Source: RI-43 sp033764725 (GTDB lineage: Bacteria; Pseudomonadota; Alphaproteobacteria; Caulobacterales; Aquidulcibacteraceae). From it: DNA of 64,000 bases. Location: NCBI GenBank assembly GCA_033764725.1, contig JANRIR010000066.1, positions 8,502 to 72,501 on the forward strand, given 5' to 3'. Position numbers and translations under genes: made by a program. Position 1 is the first letter of the stretch. Every line of letters starts with the position of its first letter. This document shows, one piece after another, positions 1 through 9,400 of this stretch. The notes below the pieces were generated by a model. That model saw only the letters and a program-made list of their open reading frames with translations. It was not told the origin of the DNA and made no database searches.

Positions 1-319
1 GTGGTCGGGGCCGGTGTTCCAGACCGCGCCGGAGCTCGCCTATATCGCCATCGCCATGCTGATCGCGATCTCGATCACGGCGGCGTACGCTTCGAGCCGG
101 ACGCTGATGGCGCGGCTCGCGCCGGCCGGTATGGAGGGCGAGATTTTCGGGCTCTATGCCTTGTCTGGCGCAGCGACCGTGTGGCTCGGGCCGCTGCTGG
201 TGGAGGAATTCACCCGCGCCTATGACAGCCAGAAGATCGGCTTCGCCTCGATCGCCATCCTGCTCGTCGCGGGGTTCGTCGCGATGCTGTTCGTAAGGCC
301 GCCGGCGCCGGCGCGCTGA
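1..319 (+). CDS. MFS transporter, UMF1/Atg22-like family (C-terminal end, 5' truncated by window)
   Basis: The frame is open from base 2 to the TGA at 317-319, so only the last ~105 residues are visible. They hold about three hydrophobic segments. The stretch SRTLMARLAPAGMEGEIFG followed by LYALSGAATVWLGPLLV is characteristic of UMF1-type (Atg22-like) major facilitator proteins, in which a charged loop precedes the last helices. This is an inner-membrane transporter; the substrate cannot be inferred. An ATG at 14 lies in frame but is internal to the protein. It is followed by an intergenic repeat and the oppositely oriented DUF2842 gene. Confidence 0.75.
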   Translation, partial: WSGPVFQTAPELAYIAIAMLIAISITAAYASSRTLMARLAPAGMEGEIFGLYALSGAATVWLGPLLVEEFTRAYDSQKIGFASIAILLVAGFVAMLFVRPPAPAR

Positions 320-343
320 GCGCGGCGACTACAAATGAGTGCT

Positions 344-490
344 CCCTCTCCCCCAGAGATGGGGGAGAGGGCGGGGTGAGGGGGCCGCGCCGGCGCTTGA
401 ACGATGCGCGTCGGCTCACCCTGCACCATTTGACCGTTTGCGCCCCACCCTCACCCCAGCCCGCTCCCTCCTCGCGGAGGGAGAGGGAGC
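344..490. repeat. Type A paired-hairpin intergenic element (copy A1)
   Basis: A CCCTCTCCCCC...GGGGGAGAGGG hairpin is followed by GGGTGAGGGGG. A roughly 50-base spacer holding GGCGCTTGAAC comes next, then the inverted half (CACCCTCACCCC, then a CTCCCTC/GAGGGAG hairpin). The same plan recurs at 15176-15286, 15734-15900, 18235-18434 and 39204-39315. It fills most of the gap between the transporter and DUF2842. Confidence 0.75.
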
Positions 491-533
491 GCCGTTCTCC
501 TTCTCCTATACGGGGAAAAGGAGAACGGCGCTC
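487..533. repeat. Perfect 14-bp inverted repeat overlapping the DUF2842 stop codon
   Basis: GAGCGCCGTTCTCC at 487-500 is the exact reverse complement of 520-533. The right arm reaches into the stop codon of the minus-strand DUF2842 gene (532-534), so the hairpin forms at the end of that transcript. It could act as a 3' end stabiliser or weak terminator; no T-tract follows on the minus strand. Confidence 0.6.
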
Positions 534-732
534 ACGGCGCCTTGTTCATCCAGTCGAACAGCGGCTTGAGCGGCAGGCCCCAGGCGGTTCCCGCGATCCC
601 GTAATAGAGCGCCAGCACCCAGGGGGCGGCCCCATGCAGGCGTTCGCCGACGCTCACCGCCGCCACGATGTAGAGCGCCAGGAAGCCGAGGATGACCACC
701 GACCCGATCGCGCGGCGCGTGCGCCCGTTCAT
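532..732 (-). CDS. DUF2842 family small membrane protein
   Basis: This 66-residue protein has two hydrophobic segments (about residues 9-27 and 35-52) and ends LFDWMNKAP. The basic MNGRTRR start, GSVVILGFLALYIVAAVSV and the LPLKPLFDWM tail match the small alphaproteobacterial DUF2842 family, whose function is unknown. It is transcribed divergently from ctaA, leaving about 80 bases for both promoters. This is the usual length for the family. Confidence 0.75.
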   Translation of the reverse strand: MNGRTRRAIGSVVILGFLALYIVAAVSVGERLHGAAPWVLALYYGIAGTAWGLPLKPLFDWMNKAP

Positions 733-812
733 CGTCGCCCTCCAGCGGCGCTGCGACGCAATCCGCCGCCGCCGCGCTGCGCTATGTAGAGCGGCGTGGG
801 AGCCTGCAAGCG

Positions 813-1856
813 ATGAGCGCCGCCGTCTCTGAAAAAAATGTCGAGCCGCTGGCCGCGGCCTGGTTTGCGACGCTGGCGACCCTGGTGGTGGCGATGATCC
901 TGGTCGGCGGCGCGACGCGGCTGACCGATTCCGGGCTGTCGATCACCGAATGGGATCTCGGCAAGGGCTTGACCCCGCCGCTGACCGCCGCGCGCTGGGC
1001 TGAGGAGTTCGCCCTCTATCGTCAGACCGCCGAGTACCAGCTGCAGAACGCCGGCATGAGCCTCGCCGCCTTCCAGACCATCTATTGGTGGGAATGGGGG
1101 CACCGTTTCCTGGGCAAGGTGGTGGGCGTGGTGTGGGCGGCGCCGTTCGTGGTCCTGCTGGCGACCGGCCGGCTTCGGGGCCGCGTCGGCGCAGCGCTGG
1201 CGCTGGGCGCGCTGGGGGGGCTGCAGGGGGCGATCGGCTGGTGGATGGTGGTCAGCGGGCTCGAGGGCCGGCTCGACGTCAGCCCGCACCGGCTGGCGAC
1301 GCATCTGGGCATGGCGTTCGTGATCCTGGGCTTTGCGCTGGCGCTGACGCTCGATGCGGCGGGCGCGCGCCGCAACCCCGGGCGGCTGGGCGCGCCGCGC
1401 TGGGCCGCCTTGGGCTTTGTGGGGCTGTTGTTCGCCCAGATCGTCGTCGGCGCCCTGACCGCCGGGGCCGACGCCGGGCGCGCCTATGACGATTGGCCCA
1501 CGATCGGCGGCGCCTGGCTGCCGATTGCGGAGCCCTTGGCGCAGCTGCAATTCGCCCACCGCACGTTGGGCTACGCCGTAGGCTTGGCCGCGCTGGCGCT
1601 GGCCGCGGCGGCCTGGCGCGGCGGGCAGGGCCGGACGCGGATCGCGGCGCTGCATGTCGGCGCCCTGGCGCTCGTCCAGGTCGCGCTCGGCGTGGCCGCC
1701 GTCGTCACCGGAGCGCATCTGGCGATCAGCCTGATCCATCAGGCCGGCGCGATCCTGCTGTGGGGCGCGGCCGTCGCGACCGCGGCCTTCGCCTTGAGTA
1801 ACCCGATACCGCATAGTCAAGCTATTGAAAACAAGAGGACATTTGCGCCGGGTTGA
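813..1856 (+). CDS. ctaA: Heme A synthase (COX15/CtaA)
   Basis: An integral membrane protein of 347 residues with about eight hydrophobic segments. It converts heme O to heme A for aa3-type cytochrome c oxidase. The signature GGATRLTDSGLSITEW is at about residues 32-47. Likely heme-ligand histidines are H97 (in WWEWGHRFLGK), H164 (RLATHLG), H249 (QFAHRTLGY) and H309 (SLIHQAGA). No cysteine pair is seen in the loops, as in the alphaproteobacterial type. Translation starts at the ATG in GCGATGAGC. The last ~20 residues (from about 330) are hydrophilic. The TGA at 1854-1856 overlaps the -35-like box proposed for rplM-rpsI. Confidence 0.92.
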   Translation: MSAAVSEKNVEPLAAAWFATLATLVVAMILVGGATRLTDSGLSITEWDLGKGLTPPLTAARWAEEFALYRQTAEYQLQNAGMSLAAFQTIYWWEWGHRFLGKVVGVVWAAPFVVLLATGRLRGRVGAALALGALGGLQGAIGWWMVVSGLEGRLDVSPHRLATHLGMAFVILGFALALTLDAAGARRNPGRLGAPRWAALGFVGLLFAQIVVGALTAGADAGRAYDDWPTIGGAWLPIAEPLAQLQFAHRTLGYAVGLAALALAAAAWRGGQGRTRIAALHVGALALVQVALGVAAVVTGAHLAISLIHQAGAILLWGAAVATAAFALSNPIPHSQAIENKRTFAPG

Positions 1857-1881
1857 CAGGCTTTCGGTCCTGATCTTTAAG
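1853..1881 (+). promoter_or_regulatory. Candidate promoter for rplM-rpsI
   Basis: TTGACA at 1853-1858 is a perfect -35 hexamer. Seventeen bases downstream is TTTAAG (1876-1881), a weak -10. It lies 50 bases before the rplM start and overlaps the ctaA stop codon. This is pattern matching only. Confidence 0.4.
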
Positions 1882-1931
1882 CCGCGCCTTCGCGTGCGCG
1901 GGCATCGCCGCGCACGCCCAAAGGAAGCCCC

Positions 1932-2408
1932 ATGCGAACCCTCGTCACGCGCGCGGCCAAGCCGGCCGACGTGCAGCACAAATGGATCGTGGTGGACGCC
2001 GAGGGGGTCGTGGTCGGCCGCCTCGCGTCGTTCATCGCGCGCCGCCTGCGCGGCAAGCACCGCGCCGATTTCACCCCGCACACCGACACCGGCGACCATG
2101 TCATCGTGGTCAATTGCGAGAAGGTGGCGTTCACCGGCAAGAAGCTGACCGACAAGGTCTATTATCGCCACACCGGCTATCCCGGCGGCGTGAAGGAGCG
2201 CGTCGCCGGCAAGGTGCTCGCGGGCAAGAACCCCGAGCGCGTGCTGGAGAAGGCGGTCGAGCGGATGATGCCGAAGGAAAGCCCGCTGGCGCGCAAGCAG
2301 CTCGCCAAGCTGCGCGTCTACAAGGGCCCGGCCCATCCGCACGAGGCCCAGCAGCCCGAAATCATCGACTTCAAGAGCTTCAACCGCAAGAATGCGAGGA
2401 TCGCATGA
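1932..2408 (+). CDS. rplM: 50S ribosomal protein L13
   Basis: 158 residues. Family landmarks are KWIVVDAEGVVVGRLAS near the N-terminus, HTDTGDHVIVVNCEK (about 56-70), YYRHTGYPGG (about 78-87) and PKESPLARKQLAKLRVYKG near the end. L13 is an early-assembling large-subunit protein. AAGGAAG lies just before the ATG. The stop overlaps the rpsI start (ATGA), so the two are translationally coupled, the near-universal bacterial rplM-rpsI arrangement. Confidence 0.97.
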   Translation: MRTLVTRAAKPADVQHKWIVVDAEGVVVGRLASFIARRLRGKHRADFTPHTDTGDHVIVVNCEKVAFTGKKLTDKVYYRHTGYPGGVKERVAGKVLAGKNPERVLEKAVERMMPKESPLARKQLAKLRVYKGPAHPHEAQQPEIIDFKSFNRKNARIA

Positions 2409-2893
2409 GCGAGACCTATCCAGGCCTGGAATCGCTCGGCGGCGCGACCGGCCAGGCGCCGGCGCCCCAGAACGAAGCCGTCATGCGCGAGCAAAAGCTC
2501 GACGCGCAGGGCCGCGCCTACGGCACCGGCAAGCGCAAGAACGCCATCGCCCGCGTCTGGGTGAAGCCCGGCAAGGGCGTCATCACCATCAATGGCAAGA
2601 CGCAGGACGTGTATTTCGCGCGCCCCGTGCTGCGCATGATGATCAACCAGCCGTTCCGCATCACCGATCGCGAAGGGCAGTATGACGTCGTCTGCACGGT
2701 GACCGGCTCGGGCCTGTCGGGGCAGGCGGGCGCGGTGCGCCACGGCATCTCCAAGGCGCTGTCGGACTACGAGCCCGCGCTGCGATCGGCGTTGAAGCAC
2801 GCCGGCTTCATGACGCGCGACAGCCGCGTGGTGGAGCGCAAAAAGTACGGCAAGGCCAAGGCGCGCCGCAGCTTCCAATTCTCGAAACGCTGA
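2405..2893 (+). CDS. rpsI: 30S ribosomal protein S9
   Basis: 162 residues. The conserved S9 body starts at GTGKRKNAIARVW (from residue 40) and ends with KARRSFQFSKR, the tail that reaches the P-site tRNA. The N-terminal ~39 residues (SETYPGLESLGG and on) are an extension compared with E. coli S9, as is common in alphaproteobacteria. The ATG at 2405 overlaps the rplM stop. A strong intrinsic terminator follows 25 bases after the stop. Confidence 0.97.
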   Translation: MSETYPGLESLGGATGQAPAPQNEAVMREQKLDAQGRAYGTGKRKNAIARVWVKPGKGVITINGKTQDVYFARPVLRMMINQPFRITDREGQYDVVCTVTGSGLSGQAGAVRHGISKALSDYEPALRSALKHAGFMTRDSRVVERKKYGKAKARRSFQFSKR

Positions 2894-2917
2894 ACGATTT
2901 CGGGGTATGGCGCCGGC

Positions 2918-2952
2918 GGGCGCTTCGGCGACGAAGCGCCCGTTTTGCTTTT
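2918..2952 (+). terminator. Rho-independent terminator after rplM-rpsI
   Basis: GGGCGCTTCG (2918-2927), loop GCGA, CGAAGCGCCC (2932-2941): a perfect 10-bp stem followed by GTTTTGCTTTT. Confidence 0.9.
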
Positions 2953-2961
2953 CGCAGCGCC

Positions 2962-3099
2962 CCTTCTCCCCTTGTGGGAGAAGGTGGCGCGAAGCGCCGG
3001 ATGAGGGGTGTTTGCTCAACATTGCAAATGTTTGCGCCGACACCCCTCATCCGTCTTGTCGCTTCGCGACAATCCACCTTCTCCCACAAGGGGAGAAGG
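2962..3099. repeat. Type B paired-hairpin intergenic element (copy B1)
   Basis: Two inverted halves flank a ~30-base spacer with TTTGCTCAACATTGC. Each half is a CCTTCTCCC...GGGAGAAGG hairpin, then a variable short hairpin (GGCGCGAAGCGCC on the left, TTGTCGCTTCGCGACAA on the right), then GGATGAGGGGTG. It sits between the rpsI terminator and argC. Related copies are at 20437, 22204, 29962 and 41117. Confidence 0.8.
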
Positions 3100-3116
3100 G
3101 GCGTTGGAGATAGGCC

Positions 3117-4061
3117 ATGCGACCGATCGTTTTCATCGACGGCGAAGCCGGCACGACGGGGCTTCAGATCCGCGAGCGTCTGGCGGGGCGCGGCGATCTC
3201 CAGATCGTTTCGATCGATCCCGACAAGCGCAAGGACGCAAGTGCGCGCAAGCGGCTGCTGAACGACGCCGACGCGGTGATCCTGTGCCTGCCGGACGACG
3301 CGGCGCGCGAGGCCGTCGCGCTCATTGAAAACGAGGCGGTGAAGGTGATCGACGCCTCCACGGCGCACCGCACGGCGCCGGGCTGGACCTACGGTTTCCC
3401 TGAAATGGCGCCAGGCCAGCGCGAGGCCATCGCCGCGGCGCGGCTTGTGTCCAACCCCGGCTGTTATCCCACCGGCTTCATCGCGCTGGTGCGGCCGCTG
3501 GTCGAGGCGGGGAGCGTGCCGCGCGGCTGGCAGCTGACCTGCCATGGGACGTCCGGCTATTCCGGCGGCGGCAAGGCGATGATTGCGGAATTCGAGGACT
3601 CATCCGCGCCGACCCATACGCGCGCGCCGTACCGCATCTATGCGCTGGGCCAGCGCCACAAGCACGTGCCGGAAATGCAGCGTCATGGCGGGCTCTCCCG
3701 TCCGCCGATCTTCATGCCCGCGGTGGGCCGCTATCGGCAGGGCATGATCGTGGAGGTTCCGCTGGCGCTGATGGCGCTGCCGCAGCCTACGACGCTTGCG
3801 GCTGCGCACGAGGCTTTGGCGCAGGCCTATGCCGGCGCGCGTTTCGTGCGCGTCGCGCCTTTGGCGGAGGGCGCCGGGCTCGCCACGCTTGAGCCCGAGA
3901 GCTTGAACGGAACCAACCGGATGACGCTCTACGCGTTCGGCCACGACGAAGAGGCGCGGCTCGTCGCAGTGCTCGACAATCTCGGCAAGGGCGCGGCGGG
4001 GGCGGCCGTACAGAACCTCAATCTGATGCTCGGCCTCGACGAAGCCGCCGGCTTGGACTGA
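3117..4061 (+). CDS. argC: N-acetyl-gamma-glutamyl-phosphate reductase (short type)
   Basis: 314 residues, the short (type 2) ArgC form. It reduces N-acetylglutamyl-5-phosphate with NADPH in arginine synthesis in the cytoplasm. The nucleotide-binding start is FIDGEAGTTGLQIRERL. The catalytic cysteine is C116 in SNPGCYPTG, followed by TCHGTSGYSGGGKAM. GGAG lies a few bases before the ATG at 3117. Placement downstream of rplM-rpsI is typical in alphaproteobacteria. Confidence 0.93.
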   Translation: MRPIVFIDGEAGTTGLQIRERLAGRGDLQIVSIDPDKRKDASARKRLLNDADAVILCLPDDAAREAVALIENEAVKVIDASTAHRTAPGWTYGFPEMAPGQREAIAAARLVSNPGCYPTGFIALVRPLVEAGSVPRGWQLTCHGTSGYSGGGKAMIAEFEDSSAPTHTRAPYRIYALGQRHKHVPEMQRHGGLSRPPIFMPAVGRYRQGMIVEVPLALMALPQPTTLAAAHEALAQAYAGARFVRVAPLAEGAGLATLEPESLNGTNRMTLYAFGHDEEARLVAVLDNLGKGAAGAAVQNLNLMLGLDEAAGLD

Positions 4062-4189
4062 CCGCAGGCGAGCTTGTGCGACCGGCGCCCTTGCCGGCGC
4101 GACAAGCGGCGTCATATGACTTTCGCAAGACAGGGAGCCGGCGCTTGCGCTGTCGCGCGGGGCGTTCGCTTCGTTTGATGGGGTTCCGC

Positions 4190-6205
4190 ATGAAGAGACT
4201 GTTCGCCCTCGCGTTGGCGATGGGTGTGGCGTGCCTTGCGCCGTCAGCCACTGCACAAACCCAACCCGCCGCCGCCCAGACCGGCGGACCGATCCCGATC
4301 CCCGCGGAGGCCTTCATTCGCGAATGGGCGATCCGCAGTCCCGCCCTGTCGCCGGACGGCCGGCACCTCGCCGCGATCACCAGCCTCGACGGCGAGACCC
4401 GCGCCTTGTCGATCTGGCGCACGGACGCGCTCAATCAGGCGCCCACGCGCATCGGCATGGGCGGCATGGCCGCGCGCCAGGAAGTGCGGATCGCCAGCTT
4501 CACCTGGGTCGCGAACGACCGCATCTTCCTGCAATTGGTGCAGCCGGTGATCGCGGGCTCGGGCGCGGAGAACAAATTCTACACTGGCCTTGCGCGCATC
4601 GTGGATCTCACGGGGCGTTCAATCATAGAGCCTCTCGCCGCCGGCGGCGCCCGCAGCGAGCTTGAGGACTACGCCGACAAATTCCTCCAGCCCTCCGTGT
4701 TCGATCAATTAGCGAACGACGATCAGCACATCCTGATGGAGCGGCGCACGCTCGACGACACCTCGATCTGGCGGGTCAACGTCTATACCGGCCGCGGCCA
4801 GCGCATCGCGCAGGCGAGCGAGCGCGAAGATATCCTGTCGATCGTCGACGACGAGGGCCGCATCCGCGTCAAGCAATTCGCCGAGCTGCGCGGCGGCGAT
4901 TGGTGGATCGGCTACGAGATTTTCAACACCGCCAACAATCAGTGGGAGCGCCATCCGCTCCTGCAATATCCCGCGCGCGAACGCCGCCTGTTGTCGCCGC
5001 GCGCGTTCGATCCGGAAAATCCCGATCTTCTGATCTTCGTCGACAATGAGGGATCGAACCTCGCTTATGTTCGGGCCTATTCGGTGACGCAGCGCGCGTT
5101 CACCGAAACGCTGTTCCAGCATCCGCGGTTTGAAATCACCAACATCCTTCAGGCGTCGGTGGGCGACGAGGAGACGCGCATCGCCGGCTTCCGTTATTAC
5201 GGCGACGCCGAGCGCAACTTCTACACCGACCCGACTTATGCGGCGATCCAGAGCCAGCTCGAGGCGCGCTTCCCTGGCCAGTATGTGCGCTTCACGGGCT
5301 TGCGCGGCGATTTCCGGCTGGTGACCGTATCGAGCTCGCGCAACCCGCCAGGCTACGCCCTGATGCGGGAGAACGGCGAGCTGATCCCGCTCGGCGTGTC
5401 CATCCCGCAGGTCAATCCCGCCGGCCTCGCGCCGTCTGAGCTGATCTATTACACCGCGCGCGACGGGCTGCAGATCCCGGGCATTCTCACCCTGCCGCGC
5501 GGCTTCCGCCGCGGCGTCGATGCGCCGCTGCCGACCCTGATCATGCCCCACGGCGGCCCGTGGAGCCGCAACAACACCGATTGGGGCAATGGCGACGTTC
5601 CCTACGCGCAATATTTCGCCTCGCGCGGCTTTGCGGTGCTGCAGCCGCAATTCCGCGGCTCCGAATTGTTCGGCGACCAGCTCTGGAAGGCTGGCGACGA
5701 GCAATGGGGCGCCAAGATGCAGGACGACAAGGACGACGGCCTGGCCTGGATGGTGTCGCAGGGCATAGCCGATCCGCAGCGCGCGGTGATCTACGGCTTC
5801 TCCTATGGCGGCTTTGCCGCGATGGCGGCGGCGGTGCGGCCCAATCCGCCCTATCGCTGCGCCATCTCGGGGGCGGGCGTTTCAAGTCTTGAGCGTCTCG
5901 GCACCCTGTGGCGCACCAACCGCATCCAGCGCCAGCTGCAGGGCTGGACGCTGAAGGGCATGGATCCGCTCGAGAATGTGCGCAATTCGTCGATCCCGAT
6001 CATGCTCTATCACGGCGATTACGATCAGACGGCCACGATCTGGCACTCCGAGCAGTTCGCCGCCGGCCTGCGGGCCGCGGGCAAGCCGCACGAGTACCAT
6101 GTCCTGCGCGGCTATGATCACGGCGGGGGCACGCCGGCGCATTCCCGCCAGGAGCTGACGTTGATCGAAAACTTCCTGCGCGGGCCGTGCGGCCTGTCGT
6201 ACTGA
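4190..6205 (+). CDS. Secreted S9-family (prolyl oligopeptidase-like) peptidase
   Basis: From the ATG at 4190 the product has 671 residues. It opens with a signal peptide (MKRLFALALAMGVACLAPSA, cleavage likely after TAQ), which is why this start, or the in-frame ATG at 4178, is preferred to more upstream ones. Residues ~40-400 are a probable beta-propeller and the C-terminal ~260 an alpha/beta hydrolase. The triad is S538 (GFSYGGF), D612 (HGDYDQT) and H644 (YDHGG). An active serine peptidase acting on oligopeptides in the periplasm is likely. The TonB receptor downstream suggests a shared role in peptide use, which is inference. Confidence 0.88.
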   Translation: MKRLFALALAMGVACLAPSATAQTQPAAAQTGGPIPIPAEAFIREWAIRSPALSPDGRHLAAITSLDGETRALSIWRTDALNQAPTRIGMGGMAARQEVRIASFTWVANDRIFLQLVQPVIAGSGAENKFYTGLARIVDLTGRSIIEPLAAGGARSELEDYADKFLQPSVFDQLANDDQHILMERRTLDDTSIWRVNVYTGRGQRIAQASEREDILSIVDDEGRIRVKQFAELRGGDWWIGYEIFNTANNQWERHPLLQYPARERRLLSPRAFDPENPDLLIFVDNEGSNLAYVRAYSVTQRAFTETLFQHPRFEITNILQASVGDEETRIAGFRYYGDAERNFYTDPTYAAIQSQLEARFPGQYVRFTGLRGDFRLVTVSSSRNPPGYALMRENGELIPLGVSIPQVNPAGLAPSELIYYTARDGLQIPGILTLPRGFRRGVDAPLPTLIMPHGGPWSRNNTDWGNGDVPYAQYFASRGFAVLQPQFRGSELFGDQLWKAGDEQWGAKMQDDKDDGLAWMVSQGIADPQRAVIYGFSYGGFAAMAAAVRPNPPYRCAISGAGVSSLERLGTLWRTNRIQRQLQGWTLKGMDPLENVRNSSIPIMLYHGDYDQTATIWHSEQFAAGLRAAGKPHEYHVLRGYDHGGGTPAHSRQELTLIENFLRGPCGLSY

Positions 6206-6230
6206 AGCCTTTGATCGGCTTGTGAAAATG

Positions 6231-6258
6231 AAGGGCGGGGCCGGTCGGTCCCGCCCTT
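6231..6258 (+). terminator. Hairpin after the S9 peptidase, possible terminator
   Basis: AAGGGCGGG (6231-6239) pairs with CCCGCCCTT (6250-6258) over a 10-base loop, 25 bases after the stop codon. The T-run is short, so termination may be weak. The remaining ~160 bases before the receptor probably contain its promoter, with TTGACC at 6325 a possible -35. Confidence 0.5.
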
Positions 6259-6420
6259 TGCGTCAAAGGCGTGTCCAACGCGCGACATATCCTGCTGTTT
6301 TGCGACAAAAAGCGGTCACAATCGTTGACCGGCCTTTAAACTGCGACTTACGGTGCGCGTTAACGGGGCGCTCACGGGGGAGTCGCGAGCGCCGACCAAC
6401 CAGATGAGGCGCATCACATC

Positions 6421-9400
6421 ATGAAGAAAGCGGATAAGACGCGGCTGCGGTCGACGGTCGCCTGGGCGCTGTTCGCCGGCCTGGCGGCCACGGGCGGGGC
6501 CTTCGCGCAGACGCCGGAAACCCCGGCCGAAGGCCAACCGGCAGCGGAAGGGCAGCAGCCCGCCGCTGCGCCTGCCGAAGACGACGCGATCGTCGTCACC
6601 GGCTCGCGCATCCGCCGCTCTGAGTTCAACTCCACGTCGCCGGTGCAGGTGCTGCAGGGCGAAAGCGCGGCGCTCGCGGGCGTCGTCGACACTGCCGAGT
6701 TCCTGCAGGGGTCCTCGCTGGCGTCGGGCTCGGCGCAGAATGACGCCACGATTTCCTCGGCCTTCGTCACCGATGGCGGTCCGGGCTCGGCGACGTTGTC
6801 GCTGCGCGGCCTCGGCGCCAACCGCACGCTCGTTCTGCTCAACGGGCGCCGTCTCGGCCCGGCCGGCGTGCGCGGCGGCGTCTCGGCGGTCGACCTTAAC
6901 GTCATCCCGCAGAGCATGATCGACCGCGTCGAAATCCTGAAGGACGGCGCCTCGTCGATCTACGGCTCCGACGCCATCGCCGGCGTCGCCAACATCATCA
7001 CCCGCCGCAACACCGACGGCATCGAGCTCGACGTGTTCGGCAACTACAATTCCGACGGCGGCGGCGAGGAATTCCGCGCCAACGCCATCTGGGGCACGAC
7101 GTTCGACCGCGGCTATTTCAACGTCCTCGTCGATTATTTCCGCCAGAACGAACTGAAGCTGAAGGACCGCGACTACCTCACCTGCTCGGAAAGCTACACG
7201 TTCTCCGCCGCGACGGGCCTGCGCAACGACCGCATCGACCCGCGCACCGGCCGTTTCCAGTGCGCTGGCGACACGCTCGCGGGCCAAGTTTGGTTGTACG
7301 AGTTCGTGGGCGGTCCGAATGGCGGGCCCTGGGCCACCGGCGGCGCGTTGAACTCCCCCGGTGCGCAGGTGTTCGTCCAATATGACGGATCGGGCCAGAT
7401 CGGCACGCTGCTGCCGCAAACTGTGTTTCCCACCCCTGCGGCCGGCAACCCGTTCGGCTGGCCGACTGCGCCCGCCGGCTGGTTCGCGTTGAACCGCACG
7501 CAGGCTGGCCCGGCGTCGGTCATCAATTACGGCGGCGACCTCTATCTCAATCAGTCGCTGATCCCGGAGATCGACCGGTACTCGTTCTTCGCCCAAGGCG
7601 CCTACGACATCACGCCGAATGTCGAAGCCTATGCGGAAGTTCTGTTGAACCGCCGCGAGAGCCGCACGGTCGGCTTCCGCCAAGTCTGGACGTACCTCTA
7701 TTCCTATGACCTCGGCGACTCGACGCTCGATCCGGCTTGGGGCGGCACGGCGATCTACAGCCCGACCGCGGTCACCGATCACAACGACGCGGAACAAGTG
7801 GTCGATTACATGCGTGTGATCGGCGGCCTGCGCGGCGAATTCGGCGGCTTCAACAATCTGGGCTCCATCGCCTGGGATGTGACCGGCCAATTCAGCCGCT
7901 CGGACGGCGACTATACGCAGGACGTCATCCTGCAGGACGCGGTCTATTCCGCTGACGGCCGTTCGGATTTCGGCACGGTCGGTCTCTTCAACGCCAACTC
8001 GATCCCGCGCGCGACCGCCTCTTGCGTCGGCTTCCGCACGCCGATCTCCAACCGGCCTTGCGTCGACGTCGACTGGATGAGCCCGGGGCTCATCGACGGC
8101 AGCAATCTCAGCGCGGCGGATCGGGCGTTCCTGTTCGACACCGAGACCGGCAACACGGTCTACGACCAGTGGTACATCGAGGGCTCGATCACCGGCGACA
8201 TCTTCACGCTTCCTGCCGGCAATGTCGGCGCGGTGCTCGGCGTGGTGTATCGCGAGGACGAGATCAACGACGTGCCGGGCCGCGTGACTCTGGCGGGCAA
8301 TTCCTGGGGTCTGTCGAGCGCGGGCGTCACCGCCGGCTCGGACACCACGCAGGAAGCGTTCGCCGAAGTCGAAATCCCGATCCTGGCGGGCGTTCCGCTG
8401 GCCGAGAGCCTGACGCTGAACCTGTCGGGCCGTTACACGGATGTGGAAAGCTCCGGCGAGGCCGACACCCACAAGATCGGCCTGTCCTGGCAGATCACGC
8501 CGGCTTGGCAGCTGCGCTATTCGCAGGGCACCTCGTTCCGCGCCCCGGCGCTGTTTGAGCTGTATCTGGCCGACGAATCCTCGTTCGCCAGCCAGCGTGC
8601 GGTCGATCCGTGCATTCAGTGGGCGACCAACCTTGCGGCCGGCACGCTGCCGCAACGCATCGCGGACAATTGCGACGCTGACGGCATCCCCGGCGACTAT
8701 GACGGCGCCGGCGCCTCGGCGACCGCCCTGCGGGGCGGCGGCCTCGGCTTGCTGGAGCCGGAAACCTCCGATGCGATGACCGTCGGGCTCGTCTTCACGC
8801 CGAGCTTCGCGGACCTGTCGATCGCGGTCGATTACGTGGAAATCGAAGTGAACGACCAGGTCGCCACGCTCGGCGCGGCGAACATCGTCGTGGGCTGCTA
8901 CAATTCCGAGACGTTCCCGACCGATCCGCTCTGCTCGCTCTTCACGCGCGGCGGCGGCGGCACCGGCCTTCTGATCACGGAAATCCGCAACAGCTTCCTC
9001 AACATCAACTCGCAACAAAACCGCGCCATCGACGTGACGACGCGGTACGATCATGAGTTCGCCTGGGGTGACTTCTCCATCCAGGGCCAGTTCACCTGGC
9101 AGTTGGAGGACGTGATCTCGCTGTTCGCCGGCAACCCGATCGACACAAACGGCGATGTCGGCGAGCCGGACTGGGTCGGCAACATCGACCTGCGCCTCGA
9201 TCGCGGCGACTGGACCTATTTCTGGGGCATCGACATGGTCGGGAAGGCGTCGGAAGCCGAAGATATCGGCGACCGCAACGCGGCCGGGACGACGCTCTAC
9301 AAGGTCCACACCGAGTTCACCGCCTATCACGATGTCTCGGTGCGCTACACCGGGGACCAGTGGTCGATCTCGGGCGGCGTGTCGAACCTGTTCGACGAAC

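Noticed and set aside
729..2342. 537-codon minus-strand frame over ctaA and rplM
   Set aside because: Antisense shadow of two firmly identified genes.
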